NCBI GenBank assembly: GCA_020850575.1
Contig: JADZEJ010000007.1
Coordinates: 105,759 to 169,758, forward strand
From: Candidatus Uhrbacteria bacterium
Lineage (GTDB): Bacteria; Patescibacteriota; Patescibacteriia; 2-12-FULL-60-25
Direction of reading: 5' to 3'
Length of the DNA: 64,000 nucleotides
The notes under the pieces were generated by a model, which saw only the letters and a list, made by a program, of their open reading frames with translations, was not told where the DNA came from and ran no database searches. Positions 42,927-51,797 of the stretch are shown here, in pieces (position 1 is the first letter of the stretch; every line of letters begins with the position of its first letter). The position numbers and the translations under genes are program-made.

Positions 42927-44336
42927 TCAAAAAAAATATACACTTTTAGAATAAACTTGTGGAAAACTTTTCTTCAAATGCCACATCCAACCAAATAACA
43001 AAAAATAAACAAACAGCATCATCCAAAGCGGGAATTGAATATATCCCGATAACCCAGGAACTACCGACGACCAACGAGCGATCATATAAATGATATTCAA
43101 AAATCCAAAAGCAGCCTGATGACAAAAATTTCCAATCAAACCATTGTCGATAACTGAGGCACAAGCGCCACTGCCCATCACCCACGGAACAAGAGGTACA
43201 GCGATCAAGTTCGTAAACATTCCGGCTAAAGACCATTGTCCAAAACAATAGGCAAGATATGGAGAGGTCATCATTGTTGCCCCAAAAGTCATACACACGG
43301 TTTCACGTAATCCAGCATTTTTTGGTATCCAATAAAATATATCTTGAAATGGTCGCGCTATTCCTACTAATCCAATCATTGCCAGAAAAGACAAAACAAA
43401 TCCCGGGTCAAATACAAGCTGCCACGGATTCCACAAATTCAAAAACACTGCGCAACCCAATAGCAAAACCACCGGATGCACGATCCTACCTCTATCACGA
43501 CCAAACAAACTCAACCAAGCCATAAGAGCAGCACGTAATACTGAAGCACTGAATCCGACAAAACAAACGTACGTCATTACGCTCAATGTTGTCAGCCAAA
43601 AAGCATGACGACGGCGAAAACCGATACGAAGCAAAATCGTAAAACTCGCAATCACCACAATACTTATATTTGAACCGGAAACTGCTACCAAATGCATTAA
43701 TCCTGATCGCCGAAAAATTTCCAAATCATCAGGTAAAAAATCTGGAGATCCGTATAACATACCGATTAAAAGTTCCGCTCGCGATGCTTCAAATAGGTCA
43801 CGAATCTTCGTAGATAGCACATCCCGAACATGTCTCAAATATGAAAAGACATTCCACCGATCAGGCAACCTAACGTACACCTCATTATTCGAAGTACATT
43901 CAAACCAAATTCCCTGTCGTGCAAACCATAAACGTCGATCAAATCCTGAAGAAAATGGAATCTTATCTAATTGACAAGTTACTCTCACAAATGAATACGG
44001 CGTAATTTTTTGTAATCCTCTTACAGCAAACCTCCCATCAACAATAGACCAGAAAGATAATTTTTTACTAACAATTCCTTCGATGATAACTTCTTTTTCT
44101 GTCAGTTGTGCTTGAGAAGCAACGGAAGGAATAGTGATATTAAAACGCCAAAATCCAAATAAAATACAAAGTAATACCAAACAGACTCTCCGCAGTAACG
44201 TAAAACGCCAAACCAAAAAGATAATAAAAAGAAAAATGTGTACCAAGATAATTTCTGAAATTCGTTCGTACGGAAAAATTGAATGAATCAAAATTCCAAA
44301 TAAAAAAGCAATGAGAAATGGAATGGGACCAACCAT
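42927..44336 (-). CDS. ComEC/Rec2 competence channel core without the nuclease domain
   Basis: 469 residues, at least nine hydrophobic segments. The competence-domain hallmark GLMHLVAVSGSNISIVV lies near residue 215, preceded by GMLYGSPDFLPDDLEIFRRS; FGFSASVLRAALMA (as FVGFSASVLRAALMAWL) follows. A short N-terminal OB-like DUF4131 region (about 75-165) is present. The C-terminal metallo-beta-lactamase domain of full ComEC (another 250-300 residues) is absent, as in many CPR members. It imports single-stranded DNA in natural transformation in other bacteria. No other com gene is visible. Confidence 0.92.
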   Translation of the reverse strand: MVGPIPFLIAFLFGILIHSIFPYERISEIILVHIFLFIIFLVWRFTLLRRVCLVLLCILFGFWRFNITIPSVASQAQLTEKEVIIEGIVSKKLSFWSIVDGRFAVRGLQKITPYSFVRVTCQLDKIPFSSGFDRRLWFARQGIWFECTSNNEVYVRLPDRWNVFSYLRHVRDVLSTKIRDLFEASRAELLIGMLYGSPDFLPDDLEIFRRSGLMHLVAVSGSNISIVVIASFTILLRIGFRRRHAFWLTTLSVMTYVCFVGFSASVLRAALMAWLSLFGRDRGRIVHPVVLLLGCAVFLNLWNPWQLVFDPGFVLSFLAMIGLVGIARPFQDIFYWIPKNAGLRETVCMTFGATMMTSPYLAYCFGQWSLAGMFTNLIAVPLVPWVMGSGACASVIDNGLIGNFCHQAAFGFLNIIYMIARWSSVVPGLSGYIQFPLWMMLFVYFLLFGWMWHLKKSFPQVYSKSVYFF

Positions 44337-44350
44337 TTCTCACAGCTATC

Positions 44351-45640
44351 CTATTTATTTCCTACGCGCAAATAACGAAAACCTGCTTCCTTAACTCTCA
44401 CTGGATCAAAAAAATTACGCGCATCTACCATTACGTCATCTGCCATAAACTGCTTGATACGTGTTAGGTCTAAATCTGTAAACTCATGCCACTCTGTTGC
44501 AAGAATAATAGCGTGAGCATCTTGTGCAATATGATATGGTGACTCTCCAATTTTCACGTCAAACCCATGATAAGCTGAATGAAATTCGGCAATTGGATCA
44601 TATGCATAAACATCAGCACCTTTTTCTTTCAATATCTGCATTAATGCAATAGCGGCAGACTCACGCGTATCATCGGTATTTGGCTTAAAAGCAATTCCCA
44701 ATACGGCAATTTTTTTACCTTCAATTGTTCCATCAAACAAAGAAACCAATCGATCAACAACACGTTGGCGCGACATAGTGTTCATATCCAATGACGCATT
44801 AATAATCGGTAACGAAACACCCAAACCATCGCCCAAATTTTTTAACGCACGTACATCTTTCGGAAAACAACTTCCACCCCAACCCAAACCCGCACGTAAA
44901 AAATCAGCTCCGATACGCGGATCAAGACCAATCCCTTTTGCCACCTGGTCAACATCCGCACCAAGTCGTTCACACAAAGAAGCAATCTCATTGATAAAAC
45001 CAATTTTCATCGCTAAAAAGGAATTTGCGGCGTATTTGGTTAACTCAGCACTTCGTTCATCCATAATGACTTTTGGACATTGAAATGCTGAAAAAACCTC
45101 TAATAAGATATTAATTGCCTTGGTTGAGTGAGTTCCAATGACAATCCGATGCGGCTTCATGAAATCCTGAATCGCATGACCTTCGCGCAAAAATTCTGGC
45201 ACCGAAACCACATCAAAATCACATGAAGTTTCATGACGAATTATTGAATGAACCCATTCAGTTGTACCAACCGGAACCGTACTCTTATCAATAACAACCG
45301 TATATTCAGTCATAGCTCTTCCTATATCTCGAGCCGCCGATTCAACATATGCCATATTAACCGAACCATCCTCAGTAGAAGGTGTACCGACCGCAATCAA
45401 AATAACCTGAGCTCCTTCCATTGCCTCTTTCAGATTTGTGGTAAATAAAAAACGACCTGATTCCACTCCTCGTTGCACTACTTCTTCAAGACCAGGCTCA
45501 AAAATCGGAATCACGCCACTCTTCAATTTTTCAATTTTCAGGGCATCTACATCAACACAAATAACAGTATGACCCACATCAGCCAAGCAAGCGCCGGAAA
45601 CTAAACCGACATATCCCGTTCCTACGACAACAAGTTTCAT
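44351..45640 (-). CDS. ugd: UDP-glucose 6-dehydrogenase
   Basis: Oxidises UDP-glucose to UDP-glucuronate for surface polysaccharides. About 429 residues from ATG 45640, giving the classical N-terminus MKLVVVGTGYVGLVSGACLA (NAD-binding GxGYVGL). The catalytic Cys is in GLGWGGSCFPKDVRAL (about residue 257); AVLGIAFKPNTDDTRESAA marks the C-terminal UDP-binding domain. GDP-mannose dehydrogenase is related, but this motif set fits Ugd better. It lies 14 bases before comEC. Confidence 0.93.
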   Translation of the reverse strand: MKLVVVGTGYVGLVSGACLADVGHTVICVDVDALKIEKLKSGVIPIFEPGLEEVVQRGVESGRFLFTTNLKEAMEGAQVILIAVGTPSTEDGSVNMAYVESAARDIGRAMTEYTVVIDKSTVPVGTTEWVHSIIRHETSCDFDVVSVPEFLREGHAIQDFMKPHRIVIGTHSTKAINILLEVFSAFQCPKVIMDERSAELTKYAANSFLAMKIGFINEIASLCERLGADVDQVAKGIGLDPRIGADFLRAGLGWGGSCFPKDVRALKNLGDGLGVSLPIINASLDMNTMSRQRVVDRLVSLFDGTIEGKKIAVLGIAFKPNTDDTRESAAIALMQILKEKGADVYAYDPIAEFHSAYHGFDVKIGESPYHIAQDAHAIILATEWHEFTDLDLTRIKQFMADDVMVDARNFFDPVRVKEAGFRYLRVGNK

Positions 45641-45680
45641 AGAAATCAAGCCTAACAAAAAGACTAAAGACAAGCAACAA

Positions 45681-45711
45681 AAAAACAGTCCATCTTAGCT
45701 GGACTGTTTTT
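45681..45711. terminator. Bidirectional terminator after leuS
   Basis: AAAAACAGTCCA-TCTTAGC-TGGACTGTTTTT, perfect 12-bp stem, three bases after the leuS stop on the minus strand. Confidence 0.9.
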
Positions 45712-45713
45712 GC

Positions 45714-48290
45714 TTACACCGCAATGCTCACCAATCTCCCCTTTACATACACCACCTTGTGCGGCATTTTCCCTTCCAAGTATTGCTGTATTTTTTCAGA
45801 AGCGACCGCTTTTGCTTTTACATCATCTTCTGAAAGGTCACTTTCGATCAAAATTTTATCACGTACCTTACCATTTACTTGAATGACTAATTCAAATTGT
45901 AAATGTTGCAATTTTGTTGAATCAAATGTGGGCCAACTACTCACATGGATTGATTCAGCATATCCTAATTGATGCCACAATTCTTCGGCAATATGTGGCG
46001 CAAATGGAGCGAGTAATTTCAAAAAAGACTCCCATACTGGCTTCTGTAAATCTTTTTCTTCTTGCAGAGCGTTCACCAAAATCATCATTGCAGAAACAGC
46101 AGTGTTAAAATGCATTCCTTCAATATCTTCACTGACTTTTTTTATCGTTCGATGCAACAAAACCTCTTTCTCTCGACTAAGTACTGAATTCTTTGAACTA
46201 ATCACTTTCTCTTGCAACTTCCAAACTTTCTCTAAAAACCGTTTCAATCCTTCAATCCCATTCGTATCCCATGGTGCATCTTGATCAAATGGTCCAATAA
46301 ACATTTCGTACATTCGAAATACATCAGCTCCATATTTTGCAACCACATCATCTGGATTCACGACATTCCCTTTTGACTTCGACATTTTCATCCCACCTTC
46401 ACCCATAATCAGCGCATGCGAACGACGTTTAGCATACGGTTCGCTCCCACATTCACGCGGTACCAAATTCAAATCCCACAAAAACTTATACCAAAAACGC
46501 GAATATAATAGATGCAATGTCGTATGTTCCATCCCTCCATTGTACAAGTCTACTGGCATCCAAAATTTCAATTTTTCTGGATCAGCAAATGTCTGATCAT
46601 TATGTGGGTCGCAATAACGCAAAAAATACCAAGATGAACCCGCCCAATTTGGCATCGTATCCGTTTCACGTTCCGCATTTCCACTACATGAAGGACAAAC
46701 CACATCAACCCAAGAACGAATCGCCGCCAAAGGTGATTCTCCGGTATCACTTGGTTCATACTCTTTCACTTCGGGTAAAAGAACCGGCAATTGACTTTCA
46801 GGCACCGGAACATACCCACACTTCGGACAAATCACAATCGGGATCGGTTCTCCCCAATATCGCTGTCGTGAAAACACCCAATCTCGCAAACGATACGTCG
46901 TCTTCGCTTCACCAAATCCATTTTCACTCAACCAGTCAATCATTTTTTCTTTTGCATCAGCAGTCTTCATTCCATCAAACATACCAGAATTAATAACAAC
47001 ACCATCATTCGTCCAAGGCAATTCTGTTACCGCATCTATATTCACTCCACCTAATTCAGAAGAAGCAACCACTGTTTTAAGTGGCAACCCAAACAACTTT
47101 GCAAATTCAAAATCACGTTCATCGTGTGCCGGAACAGCCATAATCGCACCCGTGCCATATCCACCCAAAACATAATCTGCAATCCAAATTGGTACATCTT
47201 CACCCGTCGCCGGATTCACTGCTTTAATGCCTTTCACTTCAACACCTGTTTTTTCTTTTTGTTCTTGACGTTGTAATTCACTCTTCAAATTCGTTCCTTC
47301 TTGATATACCCGAATCTCATCCGCATTACTCACATCACCATCGTTAATCCACGCTTGAATCAATGGATGCTCTGGCGCCAACACAACATAGGTAACGCCA
47401 AACAAGGTATCCGGACGAGTGGTAAAAACAGTCACCTTATCAGGCAAATTCTTAGCCTTCGATTGAATCGCAAAATCTACATATGCTCCCTTGCTCCGTC
47501 CAATCCAATGAATTTGTTGTGCTTTAATTTTTTCCAAATAATCAACGTGTTCCAAATCATCTACTAAACGATCAGCATAAGCCGTGATCCGAATCATCCA
47601 TTGTTTTTTTACACGTTGCTCAACACTATTTCCGCAACGTTCACATACGCCACCCTGAGCTTCTTCATTTGCCAATCCAATTTTACAACGCGGACACCAA
47701 TTGATCGTCGATTCCGATTTAAACGCCATGCGTTTTGAATCAATAAAATCACGCACTGCTAATTCACCCTGGACACGTACCTGCTCCGGTATCGCTAATG
47801 CTTCAATCGGCAATGCTCTCCCCACAATAGGATCAAAATAACTTTGAAAAAATTTCAAAAACAACCATTGGGTCCATTTGTAATACGTTGGATCAGTCGT
47901 ATCTATCTCTCTCGACCAATCAAATCCTAAACCTATCGAAGTTAATTGTCGCTTAAAATTAGCGATATTTTTTGCAGTTGTGACGGATGGATGTGTTTTA
48001 GTCTTAATCGCATAATTTTCCGCGGGTAATCCAAAAGCATCCCATCCGATCGGATACAAAACATTCTTTCCCTCCATGCGTTTTTTACGTGTCACGATAT
48101 CAATCGCCGTATACGAACGTGGATGACCAACATGCAAACCCTCTCCAGAAGGAAAAGGAAATTCAATCAATCCGTAAAATTTTCGGTCTTTTAATGCTGC
48201 AGGCAAATCTTTGGCTTCATAAATACCTTGTTCAGCCCAAACTGCCTGCCACTTTTCTTCAATTTCTCGAGGTTGAAAACCATTCACCAT
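45714..48290 (-). CDS. leuS: Leucyl-tRNA synthetase
   Basis: 858 residues. The class I HIGH motif appears as HVGHPRSY (about 52-59) after FPFPSGEGL; the editing domain includes TTRPDTLFGVTYVV; the zinc-binding region has CPRCKIGLANEE and CPKCGYVPVPE; KMSKS is exact (KMSKSKGNVVNPDD, about residue 635). The C-terminal domain is complete. Flanked by a strong terminator downstream. Confidence 0.98.
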   Translation of the reverse strand: MVNGFQPREIEEKWQAVWAEQGIYEAKDLPAALKDRKFYGLIEFPFPSGEGLHVGHPRSYTAIDIVTRKKRMEGKNVLYPIGWDAFGLPAENYAIKTKTHPSVTTAKNIANFKRQLTSIGLGFDWSREIDTTDPTYYKWTQWLFLKFFQSYFDPIVGRALPIEALAIPEQVRVQGELAVRDFIDSKRMAFKSESTINWCPRCKIGLANEEAQGGVCERCGNSVEQRVKKQWMIRITAYADRLVDDLEHVDYLEKIKAQQIHWIGRSKGAYVDFAIQSKAKNLPDKVTVFTTRPDTLFGVTYVVLAPEHPLIQAWINDGDVSNADEIRVYQEGTNLKSELQRQEQKEKTGVEVKGIKAVNPATGEDVPIWIADYVLGGYGTGAIMAVPAHDERDFEFAKLFGLPLKTVVASSELGGVNIDAVTELPWTNDGVVINSGMFDGMKTADAKEKMIDWLSENGFGEAKTTYRLRDWVFSRQRYWGEPIPIVICPKCGYVPVPESQLPVLLPEVKEYEPSDTGESPLAAIRSWVDVVCPSCSGNAERETDTMPNWAGSSWYFLRYCDPHNDQTFADPEKLKFWMPVDLYNGGMEHTTLHLLYSRFWYKFLWDLNLVPRECGSEPYAKRRSHALIMGEGGMKMSKSKGNVVNPDDVVAKYGADVFRMYEMFIGPFDQDAPWDTNGIEGLKRFLEKVWKLQEKVISSKNSVLSREKEVLLHRTIKKVSEDIEGMHFNTAVSAMMILVNALQEEKDLQKPVWESFLKLLAPFAPHIAEELWHQLGYAESIHVSSWPTFDSTKLQHLQFELVIQVNGKVRDKILIESDLSEDDVKAKAVASEKIQQYLEGKMPHKVVYVKGRLVSIAV

Positions 48291-48331
48291 AATATAGATA
48301 ACCTATCAATTTAAGGTTAAACTTGCAATTT

Positions 48332-48757
48332 TTATTTTGAGTGTTCAAAAACATGTAAAACCCAATCCATCGGTACATCCCATGCTTCACGCTTTAACAA
48401 CTCATTCGACCACTGTTTTGGCCCACACACGCCAATCCGCAACCAATGATGAGGAATTTTTGATAAAAATCGATCCATCCAACCACTTCCTCGACCAATT
48501 CGAGTACCAACGCGATCAAAACGTCGTCCCGGTACAAAGATGTAAACCTTTCGACCATCAGCTTCCTGAATCAATTGTGCAGCCGCTTCAAAAGGATCCT
48601 TATCCTTAGAAATTGCAAAACGTTTCCATGCGGTTAATCCTCGCGCGTGTACAATCTCTAAATCCTGCGGATCAACTTCGTCTGGCATCGGCGTATACCA
48701 AATACCAAGCCATTCTTGTGTTATTGGCGGATTTTCGGTAGAAAGGAATTCTTGCAT
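48332..48757 (-). CDS. 5-formyltetrahydrofolate cyclo-ligase-like protein (short)
   Basis: About 141 residues. VPGRRFDRVGTRIGRGSGWM followed by DRFLSK is the family core (VPGxAFDxxGxRLGxGxGYYDRFL), and RIGVCGPKQW matches the following strand. The N-terminal third of a normal 180-200-residue enzyme, including the nucleotide-binding part, is shortened, so activity is uncertain. Its ATG at 48757 abuts the ATG of the next gene on the other strand within the palindrome CATATG. Confidence 0.75.
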   Translation of the reverse strand: MQEFLSTENPPITQEWLGIWYTPMPDEVDPQDLEIVHARGLTAWKRFAISKDKDPFEAAAQLIQEADGRKVYIFVPGRRFDRVGTRIGRGSGWMDRFLSKIPHHWLRIGVCGPKQWSNELLKREAWDVPMDWVLHVFEHSK

Positions 48758-49495
48758 ATGCAAATCTTAGCGGTATCGACAAAACTTTTCCATGAGGGCG
48801 ATAACCTTCTTTCTTTTCTTATCGCATTTCTTCCTCAACTTCAAGAAAAAGACATTGTCGTAGTAACTTCAAAGATCATCGCATTATCCGAATCTCGGAC
48901 CAGAGAAAATCCAACTTTGGAAATCAAAAAACACATCGCCCGTACAGAAAGCGAAGAAAGCGTTGAAACACCCTGGTGCACTCTAACCCGCAAAGGGAAT
49001 GACTGGTCTGCAAATGCCGGAATTGATGAAAGTAATGCACAAGGAAAGCTCATCTTACTGCCAAAAAATCCAAAACAAACAACCATTGAACTTCAACAAC
49101 AATTAAAAAACCATTACCGGATAAAAGAACTTGGAATTATCATGTGCGATACGCGTCTCGTTCCACTTCGCACAGGGACTCTCGGTATCGCTTTAGCCTG
49201 GTCTGGCATCGAACCTCTCACTGACTATCGTGGCACCAAAGACCTCTACGGACGTGAGTTAAAAATGACGCAAGCGAATATTGTACACGCGCTCGCCACC
49301 AGTGCCGTTCTTTGCATGGGCGAAGGCGCAGAACAAAAACCCCTTGCCCTCATTCAACAAGCCCCTGTTGTTTTTTCAAAAACTTCCGGCGAAATTACCG
49401 ATCTCTCGGTTTTGCCCGAACATGATCTGTACGGCTACGTGTACGCAAAACATCCAACTGAACCCCCAAAGCCTCAAGTTCCGGCAACTTTTTAG
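48758..49495 (+). CDS. CofE-like gamma-glutamyl ligase (F420-0 ligase family)
   Basis: About 245 residues from ATG 48758. Family signatures: VVVTSKIIALSESR (about 30-43), NAGIDESNAQGKLILLP, and CDTRLVPLRTGTLGIALAWS followed by GIEPLTDYRGTKDLYGR. CofE adds glutamate to coenzyme F420, but no F420 gene is visible and folate-related genes flank it, so a folate or other polyglutamylation role is possible (inference). AAGGA lies 10 bases upstream. Its 3' end overlaps folB on the opposite strand by about 100 bases. Confidence 0.88.
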   Translation: MQILAVSTKLFHEGDNLLSFLIAFLPQLQEKDIVVVTSKIIALSESRTRENPTLEIKKHIARTESEESVETPWCTLTRKGNDWSANAGIDESNAQGKLILLPKNPKQTTIELQQQLKNHYRIKELGIIMCDTRLVPLRTGTLGIALAWSGIEPLTDYRGTKDLYGRELKMTQANIVHALATSAVLCMGEGAEQKPLALIQQAPVVFSKTSGEITDLSVLPEHDLYGYVYAKHPTEPPKPQVPATF

Positions 49496-49802
49496 GCTTA
49501 CGCAAACAAATAGAAATCTGTTCAATCCGTAAATCAAAATCAAAAATCTGTTGAACGAGATCTTGCGCAAGAGTCTCTAACAGTAACCGAGGACGCTCCA
49601 AACAAACGGTTTGAACAAGCTTTGTAAGAGCGGTGTAATCTGTCGTGCAAGCTAAATCATCTTGAACACGGGAAACGAGTTGAACAACGCAAATAATATC
49701 AACCACAACTATCTGGCGTAATCGCCGTTCTTCTTCAGGCACCCCCACGAAAGTCGGTGCCCGCAATCCATCAATCAAAATCTTCCATGACATTTTTTTC
49801 AT
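49395..49802 (-). CDS. folB: Dihydroneopterin aldolase-family protein
   Basis: About 135 residues from ATG 49802 (MKKMSWKILIDGLRAPTFVG); the long frame to 49964 reaches into the next gene. GVPEEERRLRQIVVVDI carries the Glu expected in the pterin site, TTDYTALTKLV the conserved TxxY-like turn, and ICLRKPKKLPE the Lys-Pro region. FolB cleaves dihydroneopterin in folate synthesis; epimerase-type relatives exist. The last 20 residues, rich in Arg, overlap the converging CofE-like gene and are unusual. Confidence 0.8.
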   Translation of the reverse strand: MKKMSWKILIDGLRAPTFVGVPEEERRLRQIVVVDIICVVQLVSRVQDDLACTTDYTALTKLVQTVCLERPRLLLETLAQDLVQQIFDFDLRIEQISICLRKPKKLPELEALGVQLDVLRTRSRTDHVRAKPRDR

Positions 49803-49896
49803 ACACAACTTGTACGCCATTCTATCTACAAGATCAATTGACCGTTCTAATAAAAAATGATACCGAATATCAAGCTCTTTTGAGCCAAGGAGATTC

Positions 49897-50889
49897 ATGA
49901 AACCCAGCTTCATCACACCCATCTTGAGAGAACTCGCCCAAGAAATGGGCGTAGACATGCTCATTGAACCAACCTATGGCTATGTTGGTTGTATCCGGCT
50001 GCCAAATGGGAAAAAACGGTTTTTTCGAAATACCTGCTTTGATCTGAATGGCTCAGGCTCAACCGAAATCGCTAAGGACAAAGATTATGCGGCATTTTTT
50101 CTAAAGGAACTCGGGTATCCGGTTCCTCTCGGTCAAGCTTTCCATACCCGTCGTTGGTGCAAAGCCATCGATTCGAATCGCACACCAGAAAAAGCCTGGG
50201 AATATGCGCAGAGCCTCGGCTTGCCCGTCATCGTCAAACCAAATAGCAAAAGCCAGGGCAGTGGCGTTGCGCTCGCACACAACAAACGTGAATTCTTCAA
50301 AGCTGTAACCGAAGCTTCAACGAACGAGCGCGTCTTCTTGGTACAAAAACCAGTCCAAGGAAAAGACTATCGCATCGTTGTTTTGGACGGAGAAATCATC
50401 TCAGCTTATGAACGTCGTCCTCTGACAATTCAAGGTGATGGAGAAAAAACCATTCAAGAGCTCCTCCAAACAAAACAAGCTCATTTCAACTCAATCGGGC
50501 GCGACACTGTACTCGACCTTAAAGATCCACGTATATTGACGACACTCAAGCGTAATAAGCTCTCGCTCAATAGCGTCATCAAACGGGGAGAAGATATTAA
50601 ACTACTCCCAAATGCCAACTTGTCGACCGGTGGTGATGCGGTTGATCTCACACCATCGCTCCATCCTGCGTGGAAAAAGCTCTGCGCCAGCCTGTCTCGC
50701 AATATGAATCTTCGTTATATCGGCATCGACATCATGACGGAAACTCCTCTAAATCAGACGCCGGGAGATTACACGGTCATCGAAATCAATGCCGCACCAG
50801 GGCTCGACAACTACGCTTCAATCGGCGAAACCCAAATGCACATCGTCAAAGAACTCTATCGCAAAGTTCTTATGGCGATGCTAATCTGA
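49897..50889 (+). CDS. ATP-grasp ligase (RimK/cyanophycin synthetase-like)
   Basis: 330 residues with AAGGAG before the ATG. ATP-grasp features: LGLPVIVKPNSKSQGSGVAL (about 108-127), VQKPVQGKDYRIVVLDGEII, GDGEKTIQEL, and the metal-binding end YIGIDIMTE ... YTVIEINAAPGLDNY (about 275-310). This layout resembles the ATP-grasp half of cyanophycin synthetase and glutathione-type ligases, so it probably joins a carboxylate to an amine; the substrate is unknown. It has its own terminator. Confidence 0.87.
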   Translation: MKPSFITPILRELAQEMGVDMLIEPTYGYVGCIRLPNGKKRFFRNTCFDLNGSGSTEIAKDKDYAAFFLKELGYPVPLGQAFHTRRWCKAIDSNRTPEKAWEYAQSLGLPVIVKPNSKSQGSGVALAHNKREFFKAVTEASTNERVFLVQKPVQGKDYRIVVLDGEIISAYERRPLTIQGDGEKTIQELLQTKQAHFNSIGRDTVLDLKDPRILTTLKRNKLSLNSVIKRGEDIKLLPNANLSTGGDAVDLTPSLHPAWKKLCASLSRNMNLRYIGIDIMTETPLNQTPGDYTVIEINAAPGLDNYASIGETQMHIVKELYRKVLMAMLI

Positions 50890-50892
50890 TCG

Positions 50893-50919
50893 AACAGCTC
50901 TACTCATAGAGCTGTTTTT
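50893..50919 (+). terminator. Terminator after the ATP-grasp gene
   Basis: AACAGCTCTA-CTCA-TAGAGCTGTT followed by TTT and further T, 3 bases after the stop. Confidence 0.92.
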
Positions 50920-50972
50920 GTTTTATTTCCGCTTGACTCTCCCCACGGTTCAGGCAACATGTCTATAAACCT

Positions 50973-51758
50973 ATGTCCAAAATACTCAAAATAGTAGGAA
51001 TTTCATTAGTGGCTTTAATCGCCATCATTATTTTATTACCTTTTGGCACTATCTCAGCTGGTGAACGTGGTATCCGCCTCCGCTTTGGTGCCGTTTCTGG
51101 CGGTTTAATTCACGAAGGTCTCTACTTCCGTATTCCAATCATGGAAAGCATCGTGGTCATGGATATTAAAATCCAAAAAGAACAAGTCGATGCAACGGCC
51201 GCTTCAAAAGATTTACAAACGGTAAACACAACCGTCGCCGTCAACTTTCATCTCGACTCCGAAAAAGTCAGTAACATCTATTCTGAAATTGGCACCGATT
51301 ACAAATCTCGTTTAATCGATCCGGCTCTCCAAGAATCGGTCAAAGCCACAACCGCTAAATACACAGCCGAAGAATTGATCACCAAACGTGAACTTGTCCG
51401 CGATGACATCAAGTCTCACTTAAGCGACAAACTCACACCACGCGGCATCATTGTTGATGATTTCAACATTGTTAACTTCGATTTCTCTCAAAGCTTTAAC
51501 CAAGCTATTGAAGCCAAGGTCACCGCTGAACAATCCGCGCTAGCCGCAAAAAACAAACTCGAACAAATAAAATTCGAAGCTGAACAAAATATCGCAGAAG
51601 CTAAAGGAAAAGCCGAAGCTCTCCGTGTCGAATCTGAAGCGCTTAAGTCAAATATGCAAATCATTCAACTGCGTGCCATTGAAAAATGGGACGGCGTTCT
51701 CCCTCGCGTCACCGGCGGAGCCACGCCGCTCATCGACGTAAAAACACTTACACAATAA
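50973..51758 (+). CDS. SPFH/prohibitin-family membrane protein
   Basis: 261 residues. One N-terminal membrane helix (ILKIVGISLVALIAIIILLPFG), then the band-7 domain: AGERGIRLRFGAVSGGLIHE, GLYFRIPIMESIVVMDIKIQ, VAVNFHLDSEKVSNIYSEIG, and YTAEELITKRELVRDDI. An Ala/Glu-rich coiled coil (AEQSALAAKNKLEQIKFEAE) and an NMQIIQLRAIEKWDGVLP end complete the prohibitin pattern. Such proteins form membrane ring scaffolds. No neighbouring protease partner is seen. Confidence 0.92.
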   Translation: MSKILKIVGISLVALIAIIILLPFGTISAGERGIRLRFGAVSGGLIHEGLYFRIPIMESIVVMDIKIQKEQVDATAASKDLQTVNTTVAVNFHLDSEKVSNIYSEIGTDYKSRLIDPALQESVKATTAKYTAEELITKRELVRDDIKSHLSDKLTPRGIIVDDFNIVNFDFSQSFNQAIEAKVTAEQSALAAKNKLEQIKFEAEQNIAEAKGKAEALRVESEALKSNMQIIQLRAIEKWDGVLPRVTGGATPLIDVKTLTQ

Positions 51759-51770
51759 AAAATAAAAAAT

Positions 51771-51797
51771 TGCGTCCTGACCGACGCGGTTTTTTTA
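51771..51797. terminator. Terminator between converging SPFH and dinB genes
   Basis: TGCGTC-CTGACC-GACGC-GG followed by seven T on the plus strand, overlapping the dinB stop. Confidence 0.8.
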
